DNA of 64,000 nt, taken from Streptomyces flaveolus (GTDB lineage: Bacteria; Actinomycetota; Actinomycetes; Streptomycetales; Streptomycetaceae). A model generated the notes under the pieces. It was not told the origin of the DNA, did no database searches, and saw nothing but the letters and a program-made list of their open reading frames with translations. The position numbers and the translations under genes were made by a program. How positions within the stretch are numbered: position 1 is the stretch's first letter; each line of letters begins with the position of its first letter. The stretch is from NCBI RefSeq assembly GCF_014648815.1, contig NZ_BMRV01000006.1, positions 1 to 64,000 of the forward strand, read 5' to 3'. Of the stretch, positions 17,951-25,262 are shown piece by piece.

Positions 17951-18071
17951 AAGTCCCTTATCGAAGCCGGGGGTTGGTGGACTCGTCCATTGCAGAAACC
18001 GGGCAGAAATCGGATAACCGTCAGGTATTCGTTGTGATGTGCACCACACCCCGAAAGGGTTGTAGTGATCT
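17951..18071 (-). promoter_or_regulatory. Duplicated regulatory block, copy B
   Basis: Second copy of the block at 13758-13878, here upstream of the ALF-repeat gene. Conserved words are in the same order, including AAGTCCCTTATCGAAGC, CGGATAACCG and GGGTTGTAGTGATCT (plus-strand reading). sodF diverges from it about 210 bp to the right, so the block could also influence that region. Confidence 0.75.
18033..18048. promoter_or_regulatory. Crp-like dyad in regulatory copy B
   Basis: TGTGATGTGCACCACA fits TGTGA-N6-TCACA with one mismatch and sits at the position equivalent to the dyad in copy A. Confidence 0.5.
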
Positions 18072-18242
18072 TTGTAAAAGATTCGTGGGCCGATTCGGAG
18101 ACAGGCACCTCCGGCACCCGTGTCCCGCTCGACCCGGGGCGGCCCCTCCTTGCCCACCGAACGACCCTCGCAGGGTCCGCGGCGGCACGCCCGGCCACCC
18201 CCTCGGGCGCCCCCCGGACCCACTCTTGCTGCTAGCGTGCAC

Positions 18243-18259
18243 TTGCAAGCCTTTTGCAA
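18243..18259. promoter_or_regulatory. Nur operator of sodF
   Basis: TTGCAA-N5-TTGCAA is a perfect dyad 23 bp before the sodF start and just downstream of a TAGCGT -10-like box (18233-18238). It matches the nickel-responsive Nur box described for the sodF promoter of S. coelicolor, where Ni-bound Nur represses sodF. Confidence 0.8.
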
Positions 18260-18282
18260 TAAGAGGTCGGAGGGGATCCGCC

Positions 18283-18924
18283 ATGTCCGTCTACACGCTC
18301 CCTGAACTGCCGTACGACTACTCCGCGCTGGCCCCCGTGATCAGCCCCGAGATCATCGAGCTGCACCACGACAAGCACCACGCGGCCTACGTGAAGGGCG
18401 CCAACGACACGCTGGAGCAGCTCGCCGAGGCGCGGGACAAGGAGTCGTGGGGGTCGGTCAACGGCCTGGAGAAGAACCTGGCCTTCCACCTCTCCGGCCA
18501 CATCCTGCACTCCATCTACTGGCACAACATGACCGGCGACGGCGGCGGCGAGCCGCTGGAGAAGGACGGCACGGGCGAGCTCGCGGACGCGATCGCCGAG
18601 TCGTTCGGCTCCTTCGCGGGCTTCAAGGCGCAGCTCACCAAGGCCGCCGCGACCACGCAGGGCTCCGGCTGGGGTGTGCTGGCGTACGAGCCGCTGAGCG
18701 GGCGCCTGATCGTCGAGCAGGTCTACGACCACCAGGGCAACGTGGGCCAGGGCTCCACCCCGATCCTGGTCTTCGACGCCTGGGAACACGCCTTCTACCT
18801 GCAGTACAAGAACCAGAAGGTCGACTTCATCGACGCCATGTGGGCCGTCGTGAACTGGCAGGACGTGGCCAGGCGCTACGAGGCCGCCAAGTCCCGCACG
18901 AACACGCTGCTGCTGGCCCCCTGA
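18283..18924 (+). CDS. sodF: Iron (iron-zinc) superoxide dismutase
   Basis: 213 residues. Metal ligands are at the canonical positions: His near the N-terminus ([14 protein letters not shown]), His in [13 protein letters not shown], and the Asp/His pair in [25 protein letters not shown] is the conserved central motif. It dismutates superoxide in the cytosol and is made when nickel is scarce and the Ni-enzyme SodN is absent. GGTCGGAGGGGATCCGCC supplies a clear ribosome site. Repression by Nur is indicated by the overlapping dyad upstream, and its 3' UTR is the known source of a regulatory RNA. Confidence 0.95.
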   Translation: MSVYTLPELPYDYSALAPVISPEIIELHHDKHHAAYVKGANDTLEQLAEARDKESWGSVNGLEKNLAFHLSGHILHSIYWHNMTGDGGGEPLEKDGTGELADAIAESFGSFAGFKAQLTKAAATTQGSGWGVLAYEPLSGRLIVEQVYDHQGNVGQGSTPILVFDAWEHAFYLQYKNQKVDFIDAMWAVVNWQDVARRYEAAKSRTNTLLLAP

Positions 18925-18935
18925 GCCGCCCGAGC

Positions 18936-19030
18936 CGCAGACGTCCCGCCTCGTGATCGTCTTCTCACCCTTCACGGCGGCGGGCGGAATGAGGGAAGCC
19001 CCCGCGAGGACGTGACTCGCGGGGGCTTCC
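18936..19030 (+). ncRNA. s-SodF-type small RNA from the sodF 3' UTR
   Basis: In S. coelicolor a ~90-nt RNA processed from the sodF 3' UTR pairs with the start of sodN mRNA and destabilises it (established knowledge). Here the sodF stop is followed by ~70 nt and then the stem GGAAGCCCCCGCGAG / CTCGCGGGGGCTTCC (18994-19008 / 19016-19030), which fits the RNA 3' end. The pyrimidine-rich segment near 18960-18975 (CTTCTCACCCTT) resembles an anti-Shine-Dalgarno sequence and is the likely pairing region. The 5' end is a guess. Confidence 0.6.
18994..19030. terminator. Terminator of sodF / s-SodF
   Basis: 15-bp perfect stem with a 7-base loop between convergent sodF and the methyltransferase gene. 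Confidence 0.85.
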
Positions 19031-19048
19031 TGTGCCGGCGGGCGTCGG

Positions 19049-19834
19049 TCAGGGCTTGCGGGCGACCCCGCCGTGCTGGCCGACGGGCCGCGGGGGCGTG
19101 CCGTCCGGGGACGGGTCCGGGCGCCACAGCGGGACGGACACCACGCCGGGGTCGACCAGGTCGAGCCCCTCGAAGTAGGCCTCGATCTGCTCGACGGGCC
19201 GCAGGAAGTACGGGACGGCGCCGGTCTCGTTGTAGCCGTCCTGGGCCGCCTCGTAGTCCGGGTCGGTACCCCGCGAGCCGTCGTTGACGCACAGGTGACT
19301 GCCGGAGGGCAGGCCGGCCATCAGGCGGCGGACCAGGTCACAGGCCCGGTCGTGGTCGGCGACGTGGCCGAGGATGCCGCTGAGGATCAGGGCGGTGGGG
19401 CGGGCCAGGTCCAGGGTCCGGCCGGCGGCCTCGAGGACGCGGTCCGGCTCGAAGAGGCTGAGGTCCTCGTAGGCGGTGACGCCCTCGGGGGTGGAGGTGA
19501 GCAGGGCGCGGGCGTGGGCGAGGACCAGCGGGTCGTTGTCGACGTAGACGATCCGCGCATCGGGGGCGTACCGCTGGGCGACCTCGTGGGTGTTGTCGAC
19601 GGTCGGCAGCCCGGTCCCGACGTCCAGGAACTGCCCGACGCCCGCCTCCCGCACCAGGTACCGGATGCTGCGGCCGAGGAAGGCGCGGCTGCTGCGGGCG
19701 ATGGTGACGATGCCGGGGAAGACGGCGGTGTAGGCGTCACCGGCCTGCTCGTCCACGGGGTAGTTGTCCTTGCCGCCCAGCCAGTAGTTCCAGATCCGGG
19801 CCGAGTGCGGCACCGAGGTGTCGATCTCCGTCAT
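19049..19834 (-). CDS. SAM-dependent methyltransferase, DUF574 family
   Basis: 261 residues. The N-terminal HSARIWNYWLGGKDNYPVDEQAGD is the hallmark of the large actinomycete DUF574 family. QFLDVGTGLPTVDNTHEVAQ is the SAM-binding glycine loop, and IVYVDNDPLVLAHARALL contains the acidic residue that contacts the ribose. These proteins are numerous in Streptomyces, often near regulators, and their substrates are unknown. Start: the ATG at 19834 fits the usual N-terminus; an upstream ATG (MEAPTTGGESHP...) also has a ribosome-like GGGGGA and cannot be excluded. Confidence 0.88.
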   Translation of the reverse strand: MTEIDTSVPHSARIWNYWLGGKDNYPVDEQAGDAYTAVFPGIVTIARSSRAFLGRSIRYLVREAGVGQFLDVGTGLPTVDNTHEVAQRYAPDARIVYVDNDPLVLAHARALLTSTPEGVTAYEDLSLFEPDRVLEAAGRTLDLARPTALILSGILGHVADHDRACDLVRRLMAGLPSGSHLCVNDGSRGTDPDYEAAQDGYNETGAVPYFLRPVEQIEAYFEGLDLVDPGVVSVPLWRPDPSPDGTPPRPVGQHGGVARKP

Positions 19835-19962
19835 GGGGTGGGACTCGCCTCCAGTGGTGGGGGCTTCCATGGTCCCCCTGCGGGGGAGTCCGCGGGCCGG
19901 AATGCCGCTTTTGCGCGCGCCGGGCTTCCCGGTGGGAGGGGTTCCGGGCGACAGTGGCCCGC

Positions 19963-20190
19963 ATGGGTCTTCCGAACAGGCGGTGCCCCAACTGCGGGGA
20001 CACGGACCAGGACTTCCGGCCGCTCGTCGACGCCGAGAAGGCGTACGCACTGGCGGCGGGGAAGGTGCCCAGGGCCGACCTGGGCACCTACCGGCGCTGC
20101 GCCCGCGAAGGGTGCGTGCGGGTGCAGTCCTACTTCAACTGGAGGTCCGGCTTCGATCTGCCGGAGTCCTTCCGCACTACAGGTTGCTGA
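19963..20190 (+). CDS. Small zinc-ribbon protein
   Basis: 75 residues. The N-terminal CPNCG and the later CAREGC form a likely four-Cys zinc ribbon, followed by aromatic segments (VQSYFNWRSGFDLPESF). It is too short for an enzyme; family unknown. Its last 14 bases overlap the convergent nitroreductase-like gene. A GGGAGG 21 bp upstream is rather far, so translation could use a weaker site. Confidence is moderate because the frame is short, but the Cys pattern argues for a real protein. Confidence 0.55.
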   Translation: MGLPNRRCPNCGDTDQDFRPLVDAEKAYALAAGKVPRADLGTYRRCAREGCVRVQSYFNWRSGFDLPESFRTTGC

Positions 20191-20815
20191 AGTCCGGGCC
20201 CTTGGTGCGGGTGCGCTTGATCTCGTAGAAGCCGGGGACCGAGGCGACCGCGAGGGTGCCGTCCCAGAGCTTGGCGGCGTCCTCGCCCTTGGGGGCGGGG
20301 GTGACGACCGGGCCGAAGAAGGCGAGCTGCTCGCCGTCGGCGCCGGGGACGGCGATGACCGGGGTGCCGACCTCCTGGCCGACCTTGTCGATGCCCTCCT
20401 TGTGGGAGGCGCGCAGCTGGGGCTCGTAGGGGGTGGAGTCCCAGTGGTCCATGAGGGACTCGGGCAGGCCGACGTCCTTCAGGGCGGCGGCGATCGTCTC
20501 CTTGCCGAGGCCCTCGCCCTGGTTGTGGATGCGGGTGCCGAGCGCGGTGTAGAGGTCACCGAGCACCTCGGGGCCGTGCTCCTCCTGGGCCGCGATGACG
20601 ATCCGGACCGGGCCCCAGGCCTTGTTCTCCAGCATGTCGCGATACTCCTCGGGCAGCTCGTCGAGCTTGTCCTCGTTGAGGACGGCGAGACTCATCACGT
20701 GCCAGCGGACCTCGATGTCCCGTACCTTCTCGACCTCGAGGACCCAGCGGGAGGTCATCCAGGCCCAGGGGCACAGCGGGTCGAACCAGAAGTCGACGGG
20801 AGTCTTGTCCGACAT
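20177..20815 (-). CDS. DsbA-like mycothiol-dependent nitroreductase (Rv2466c family), monothiol
   Basis: 212 residues. DFWFDPLCPWAWMTSRWVLEVEKVRDIEVRWHVMSLAVLNE follows the M. tuberculosis Rv2466c family closely, as do RIHNQGE, VGTPVIAVPG and AFFGPVVTPAPKGEDAAKLWDG. In Rv2466c the active site is CPWC; here it is CPWA, leaving a single Cys. The mycothiol-S-transfer step needs only the first Cys, so activity may remain by a monothiol route. It acts in the cytosol in redox or nitro-compound reduction. It is divergent from the first pepN gene. Confidence 0.85.
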   Translation of the reverse strand: MSDKTPVDFWFDPLCPWAWMTSRWVLEVEKVRDIEVRWHVMSLAVLNEDKLDELPEEYRDMLENKAWGPVRIVIAAQEEHGPEVLGDLYTALGTRIHNQGEGLGKETIAAALKDVGLPESLMDHWDSTPYEPQLRASHKEGIDKVGQEVGTPVIAVPGADGEQLAFFGPVVTPAPKGEDAAKLWDGTLAVASVPGFYEIKRTRTKGPDFSNL

Positions 20816-20963
20816 GTCTCTCCTCAGGGGGCGTGCGCGGCCGAGCGTTCTTCCCGGGCAACGCAGGAGCCGACCCCGGCCATTCCCGGCTGCCGCGCGT
20901 CAGGGGCACATGGCAGGATCAGTGCTGTCCGCATACTGAACACCACCCGAGGGAGTGCCGCCC

Positions 20964-23546
20964 GTGCCCGGTGAGAATCTGTCCCGCGACGAGGCCCGGG
21001 AGCGGGCCGCCCTGCTGTCCGTCGACGGGTACGAGGTGTCCCTCGACGTGCGCTCGGCCGTCGGCGCCGCGGAGGGCGAGGGGCCGCGCACGTTCCGGTC
21101 CGTCACCACGATCCGCTTCCGGTGCAACGAGCCCGGCGCGAGCAGCTTCGCCGACCTGATCGCACCGAGCGTGACCGCCGTGTCCCTCAACGGGCGGGAC
21201 CTCGACCCGAGCGAGGTCTTCGACGGCTCCCGGATCGTCCTGGAGGACCTGGCCGCCGACAACGAGCTGGTCGTCGACGCGCAGTGCGCCTACTCCCGCA
21301 CCGGCGAGGGCCTGCACCGCTTCGTCGACCCCGAGGACGGCGAGGTGTACCTGTACACCCAGTACGAGCCGGCCGACGCGCGCCGGGTCTTCGCGGGCTT
21401 CGAGCAGCCGGACCTCAAGGCGCCCTTCCGCTTCGAGGTGCGGGCGCCCGAGGCGTGGACGGTGTGGAGCAACGGCGCCGGGGACCGCACGGACGGGGTG
21501 TGGCGGTTCGCGGAGACCAAGCCGATCTCCACGTACATCACGTGCGTGGTCGCGGGTCCGTACCACTACGTCACGGACTCGTACGAGCGCCTGCTCGAGG
21601 ACGGTACGCGGCTGGAGATCCCGCTCGGCGCGATGTGCCGCAAGGGTCTCGCGCCGCACTTCGACGCCGACGACGTCTTCCTCGTCACCAAGCAGGGCCT
21701 GGACTTCTTCCACGACCACTTCGACTACCCGTACCCCTTCGGGAAGTACGACCAGGCGTTCGTGCCCGAGTACAACCTCGGCGCGATGGAGAACCCGGGG
21801 ATGGTGACCTTCCGGGAGGAGTACATCTTCCGCGGGAAGGTGACGCGGGCGTCGTACGAGGGCCGCGCCAACACGATCCTGCACGAGATGGCGCACATGT
21901 GGTTCGGCGACCTGGTCACCATGGAGTGGTGGGACGACCTGTGGCTGAAGGAGTCCTTCGCGGACTTCATGGGCGCGTTCGCCAACGTCGGCGCGACCCG
22001 CTTCAAGGACGCCTGGATCACGTTCGCCAACCGCCGCAAGGCGTGGGCCTACCGTGCGGACCAGCTTCCCTCCACCCACCCGATCACGGCCGACATCCGT
22101 GACCTGGAGGACGCCAAGCTCAACTTCGACGGCATCACGTACGCCAAGGGCGCGAGCGTGCTCAAGCAGCTGGTGGCGTACGTCGGGCAGGACGCCTTCA
22201 TGGAGGGCGCGCGGCGCTACTTCGAGCGGCACGCGTACGGCAACACGCGCCTCGGCGACCTGCTGTCGGTACTGGAGGAGACCAGCGGCCGGGACATGGC
22301 CGCCTGGGCGCGGTCCTGGCTGCAGACGGCCGGCGTCAACTCGCTGACCCCGCAGGTGCTGCTGAGCGCCGGGGGCCGCGTCGACGAGCTGGCCGTCGTA
22401 CAGGAGGCGGCCGAGTCGCACCCCGAACTGCGGCCGCACCGGGTGGCGGTGGGCCTGTACCGGCGTACCGGCGAGGGCGCGCTCGAGCGGTACGCGCGCG
22501 CCGAGGTGGACGTCGACGGGCCGCGCACGGTGGTGGCGGAGCTGGCCGGGGCCGAGGCGCCCGAGCTGGTCCTCGTCAACGACGACGACCTGACGTACTG
22601 CAAGACCCGCTTCGACGAGACCTCGCTGGCGACCCTGCGCGAGCACCTGGGGTCGCTGACCGACCCGCTGGCCCGAGCGCTGTGCTGGTCGGCGCTGTGG
22701 AACATGACGCGGGACGCGCTGCTGCCGGCGCGGGACTTCGCCGGGCTGGTGCTGCGGTTCGCGGGGCGCGAGTCCGACATCGGCGTCCTCCAGATGCTGC
22801 ACGCCTGGGCCGGGTCGGCGCTGGTGCACTACGTGGCCCCCGAGGGGCGCGAGGCCGTCGGCCGGCTGCTGGGCGAGGGCGCGCTGCGGGAGCTGCGCGA
22901 CGCGGCGCCGGGCAGCGAGCAGCAGCTGGCGTGGGCGCGGTTCTTCGCGGTGGTCGCCTCCGACCAGGCGGAACTGGCGCTGCTGCGGGGTCTGCTGGAG
23001 GGCACGGAGAAGATCGACGGACTGGACGTGGACCAGGAGCTGCGCTGGGCGTTCCTGGAGCCGCTCGCCGCGCACGGCGAAGCCGACGAGGAGATGCTGG
23101 CGGCCGAGCTGGCCCGGGACGACACGGCCTCCGGCAAGCGGCACCAGGTGCGCTGCCTGGCCGCCCGTCCGTCGGCGGCGGTGAAGGCGCAGGCCTGGGC
23201 GCAGGTCGTGGAGTCGGACGCCCTGTCGAACGCCTTGGTGGAGGCGACCATCGCGGGCTTCGCACAGGCCTCGCAGCGGGAGCTGATCGCCCCGTACGCG
23301 GAGAAGTACTTCGCGGCGATCGAGCGGGTGTGGAGCGAGCGGTCGATCCAGATCGGGATGGACGTCGTCCGGGGCCTGTTCCCGTCCCTGCGCGACTCCC
23401 AGGACACGCTCGACGCCACGGACGCCTGGCTGTCCACCCACGAGAAGGCCGCGCCGGCGCTGCGGCGGCTGGTCCTGGAGGCACGGGACGACCTGGCCCG
23501 GGCGCTGCGGGGGCAGGCCTGCGACCGGGCTGCCGCCGGGCTCTGA
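20964..23546 (+). CDS. pepN: Aminopeptidase N, M1 family (first copy)
   Basis: 860 residues. GAMENPGMVTFREEY is the exopeptidase motif. HEMAHMWFGDLVTMEWWDDLWLKESFADF supplies the HExxH zinc site and third ligand Glu, and TYAKGASVLKQL holds the catalytic Tyr. The C-terminal half is the ERAP1-like helical domain of actinobacterial PepN. It removes N-terminal residues from peptides in the cytosol. The GTG at 20964 (VPGENLSRDEAR) is chosen because GAGGGAG lies 8 bp upstream and the paralogue at 33991 starts equivalently. The gene is divergent from the nitroreductase-like gene. Confidence 0.92.
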   Translation: MPGENLSRDEARERAALLSVDGYEVSLDVRSAVGAAEGEGPRTFRSVTTIRFRCNEPGASSFADLIAPSVTAVSLNGRDLDPSEVFDGSRIVLEDLAADNELVVDAQCAYSRTGEGLHRFVDPEDGEVYLYTQYEPADARRVFAGFEQPDLKAPFRFEVRAPEAWTVWSNGAGDRTDGVWRFAETKPISTYITCVVAGPYHYVTDSYERLLEDGTRLEIPLGAMCRKGLAPHFDADDVFLVTKQGLDFFHDHFDYPYPFGKYDQAFVPEYNLGAMENPGMVTFREEYIFRGKVTRASYEGRANTILHEMAHMWFGDLVTMEWWDDLWLKESFADFMGAFANVGATRFKDAWITFANRRKAWAYRADQLPSTHPITADIRDLEDAKLNFDGITYAKGASVLKQLVAYVGQDAFMEGARRYFERHAYGNTRLGDLLSVLEETSGRDMAAWARSWLQTAGVNSLTPQVLLSAGGRVDELAVVQEAAESHPELRPHRVAVGLYRRTGEGALERYARAEVDVDGPRTVVAELAGAEAPELVLVNDDDLTYCKTRFDETSLATLREHLGSLTDPLARALCWSALWNMTRDALLPARDFAGLVLRFAGRESDIGVLQMLHAWAGSALVHYVAPEGREAVGRLLGEGALRELRDAAPGSEQQLAWARFFAVVASDQAELALLRGLLEGTEKIDGLDVDQELRWAFLEPLAAHGEADEEMLAAELARDDTASGKRHQVRCLAARPSAAVKAQAWAQVVESDALSNALVEATIAGFAQASQRELIAPYAEKYFAAIERVWSERSIQIGMDVVRGLFPSLRDSQDTLDATDAWLSTHEKAAPALRRLVLEARDDLARALRGQACDRAAAGL

Positions 23547-23579
23547 GGGAGTGAGCGGGGCGCGGGGTGGCGCTTCGGC

Positions 23580-23628
23580 TGCGGGTTCGTCGTGGCTGGT
23601 CGCGCAGCTCCCCGCGCCCCTGACGGGG
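23580..23628. repeat. Streptomyces-type intergenic repeat
   Basis: The stretch beginning TGCGGGTTCGTCGTGGCTGG and running through CGCGCAGCTCCCCGCGCCCC to 23628 resembles the very common Streptomyces intergenic palindrome (reverse sense: GGGGCGCGGGGAACTGCGCGAC...CCACGACG...CCCGCA), recognised from memory. It lies about 30 bp past the pepN stop. Confidence 0.55.
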
Positions 23629-23799
23629 ACGGCCGGGACCGCTGGCGCAGCAGGGCGACGGTCTCGGCGCTGGCGGCGACATACCGGCCGGAGGCGCCGC
23701 CCAGGTCACTGTCCTGCACCGCGCGCCAAGAGCACCCGGAGCTTTGGCCAATGATTGGGCGTTCCGTCATCGTTACGGAATTCAGTCAATAGCAGCCGT

Positions 23800-23833
23800 A
23801 ACCCCTGGCCCGCACCTTCGCGGACCAGGGGTT
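23800..23833. terminator. Terminator hairpin between pepN and the AbiEi-like gene
   Basis: Arms AACCCCTGGCCCGC (23800-23813) and GCGGACCAGGGGTT (23820-23833) pair with a single G-U, flanked by a T run. The rest of 23547-23936 holds the repeat at 23580 and the promoter region of the next gene; I see no gene there. Confidence 0.75.
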
Positions 23834-23936
23834 TTCGGCATCCGAACACCCGTCCTTTAGGGCGGGCTTGTCCTGATTCGGCGATGGACGTGTAACAGCG
23901 GTTAAGGGAGGGACCGGGCGCGGGAAGTCCCCGGTC

Positions 23937-24977
23937 ATGACGCACAACACCCCGCTCTCCCCCCGCCCCCTCCGCCACCTGGCCGACGGCCGCCGCCGCC
24001 TGATGACGGCCGCTCAGCTCCGGGCGCACGGCGTCTCGGCCGCGGAGGCCGCCGAGCAGTGCCGCCCCGGCGGGCCCTGGCAGCAGCTGCTGCCGAACGT
24101 CGTCCTGCTCCACCCCGGCCCGCCCACCAGCGACGAGCGGCTGCACGCCGTGCTGCTGTACGCGGCCAGGGAACGGCCCACCGCCGGGGTGCCGGTCCAG
24201 CCCGGCGCGGGCGGGGCACCGGACCCCGCCTACGCGGAGGCGGTGATCACGGGCCTGGCCGCGCTGACCCTGCACGGCTTCAGCGGCGCTCCCCCGCTGC
24301 CGTCTCTGGAGGCCATCGACGTCCTGGTGCCGCGGATGCGCCGGCTGCGCTCGACCGGCTGCGCGCGGATCGTGCGCACCGCCGCGCTGCCCGCCGCCGT
24401 CCAGGTCACCGGGGTGCCGGTGGCGCCGGTGGCGCGCGCCCTGGCCGACGCGGTGGCGGGACTGACGGACGCGGGCCTCGTCCGCCGGCTGCTCACGGAG
24501 GCGGTGCGCGGGGGGCACTGCGAACCCGCGGCGGTGGTACGGGAGCTGAACCGGGCGCGGCTGCTGGGCCGGCCGCACGTGGTGGACGCCGTGGACTCGC
24601 TGGTGGCCGAGGGACGGGCGATCGCGGAACAGCGCCTGTACCGGATGGTGCGCGAGCACGGCCTGCCGGATCCGGTGTGGAACGTCGACCTGCGGCTGCC
24701 CGGCGGCCCCCACCTCGGCGGTCTGGACGCGTACTGGCCGGAGCAGGCGGTGGCCCTGGAGCTGGACACCCGCGCCCACCGCCAGGAGGACGACGCGCTG
24801 TGGTCGGAATACGCCCGCAAGCGCGAGCACTTGGAACGACTGGGCATCACGGTCGTGCACATCACGCCGCGCAAGCTGCGGGAGTCCCTGGAGCACCAGG
24901 CGGCCGTGGTCCGAACGGCGTTGATGGCGGCCGGAGACAGGGAACCCGCTGCATACGTCGTGGTGCTGCCCCGGTAG
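23937..24977 (+). CDS. AbiEi-like winged-helix / PD-(D/E)XK nuclease-like protein
   Basis: 346 residues. The N-terminal ~60 residues (RRRLMTAAQLRAHGVSAAEAAEQCRPGGPWQQLLPNVVLLHPGP) resemble the helix-turn-helix of AbiEi-type antitoxins. The middle matches the actinobacterial family in which that domain precedes a DUF559-like fold. The C-terminal WNVDLRLPGG...LDAYWPEQAVALELDTRAHR...ALWSEYARKREHLERLGI fits a PD-(D/E)XK arrangement (D...ExD...R), as in Vsr/DUF559. No AbiEii toxin gene is nearby, so this is a solitary protein. A DNA-binding or nuclease role is inferred from fold resemblance only. Confidence 0.72.
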   Translation: MTHNTPLSPRPLRHLADGRRRLMTAAQLRAHGVSAAEAAEQCRPGGPWQQLLPNVVLLHPGPPTSDERLHAVLLYAARERPTAGVPVQPGAGGAPDPAYAEAVITGLAALTLHGFSGAPPLPSLEAIDVLVPRMRRLRSTGCARIVRTAALPAAVQVTGVPVAPVARALADAVAGLTDAGLVRRLLTEAVRGGHCEPAAVVRELNRARLLGRPHVVDAVDSLVAEGRAIAEQRLYRMVREHGLPDPVWNVDLRLPGGPHLGGLDAYWPEQAVALELDTRAHRQEDDALWSEYARKREHLERLGITVVHITPRKLRESLEHQAAVVRTALMAAGDREPAAYVVVLPR

Positions 24978-25006
24978 TGACGGACCGGGGCGGCATCAGG
25001 AGGGGA

Positions 25007-25048
25007 GAGGAGGGACCGGCGGGCGCGACTGCCCACCGGTCCCTCCTC
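25007..25048. terminator. Terminator upstream of the subtilase gene
   Basis: 17-base arms (25007-25023 and 25032-25048, core GAGGAGGGACCGG/CCGGTCCCTCCTC) pair with one mismatch. It ends the AbiEi-like transcript. Confidence 0.75.
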
Positions 25049-25262
25049 GTGTTTCCCGCGATTGTCACAAGATGTTCCTTACGTCCTCGATGGCGTATGG
25101 CGGAAGTACGCCATGCCTCCCAGACGTCACGGACAACTCTCCCCAAACAGCGAACCCTTGCGTAAAGCTGAGCGGTCGTCCGGGATCGCATTCCGGACTG
25201 CTTCGGCCAGGACCGAACGGCCCCGGTCGTACACGCTCGTTCCTTCACTCCAAGGGATGCCG

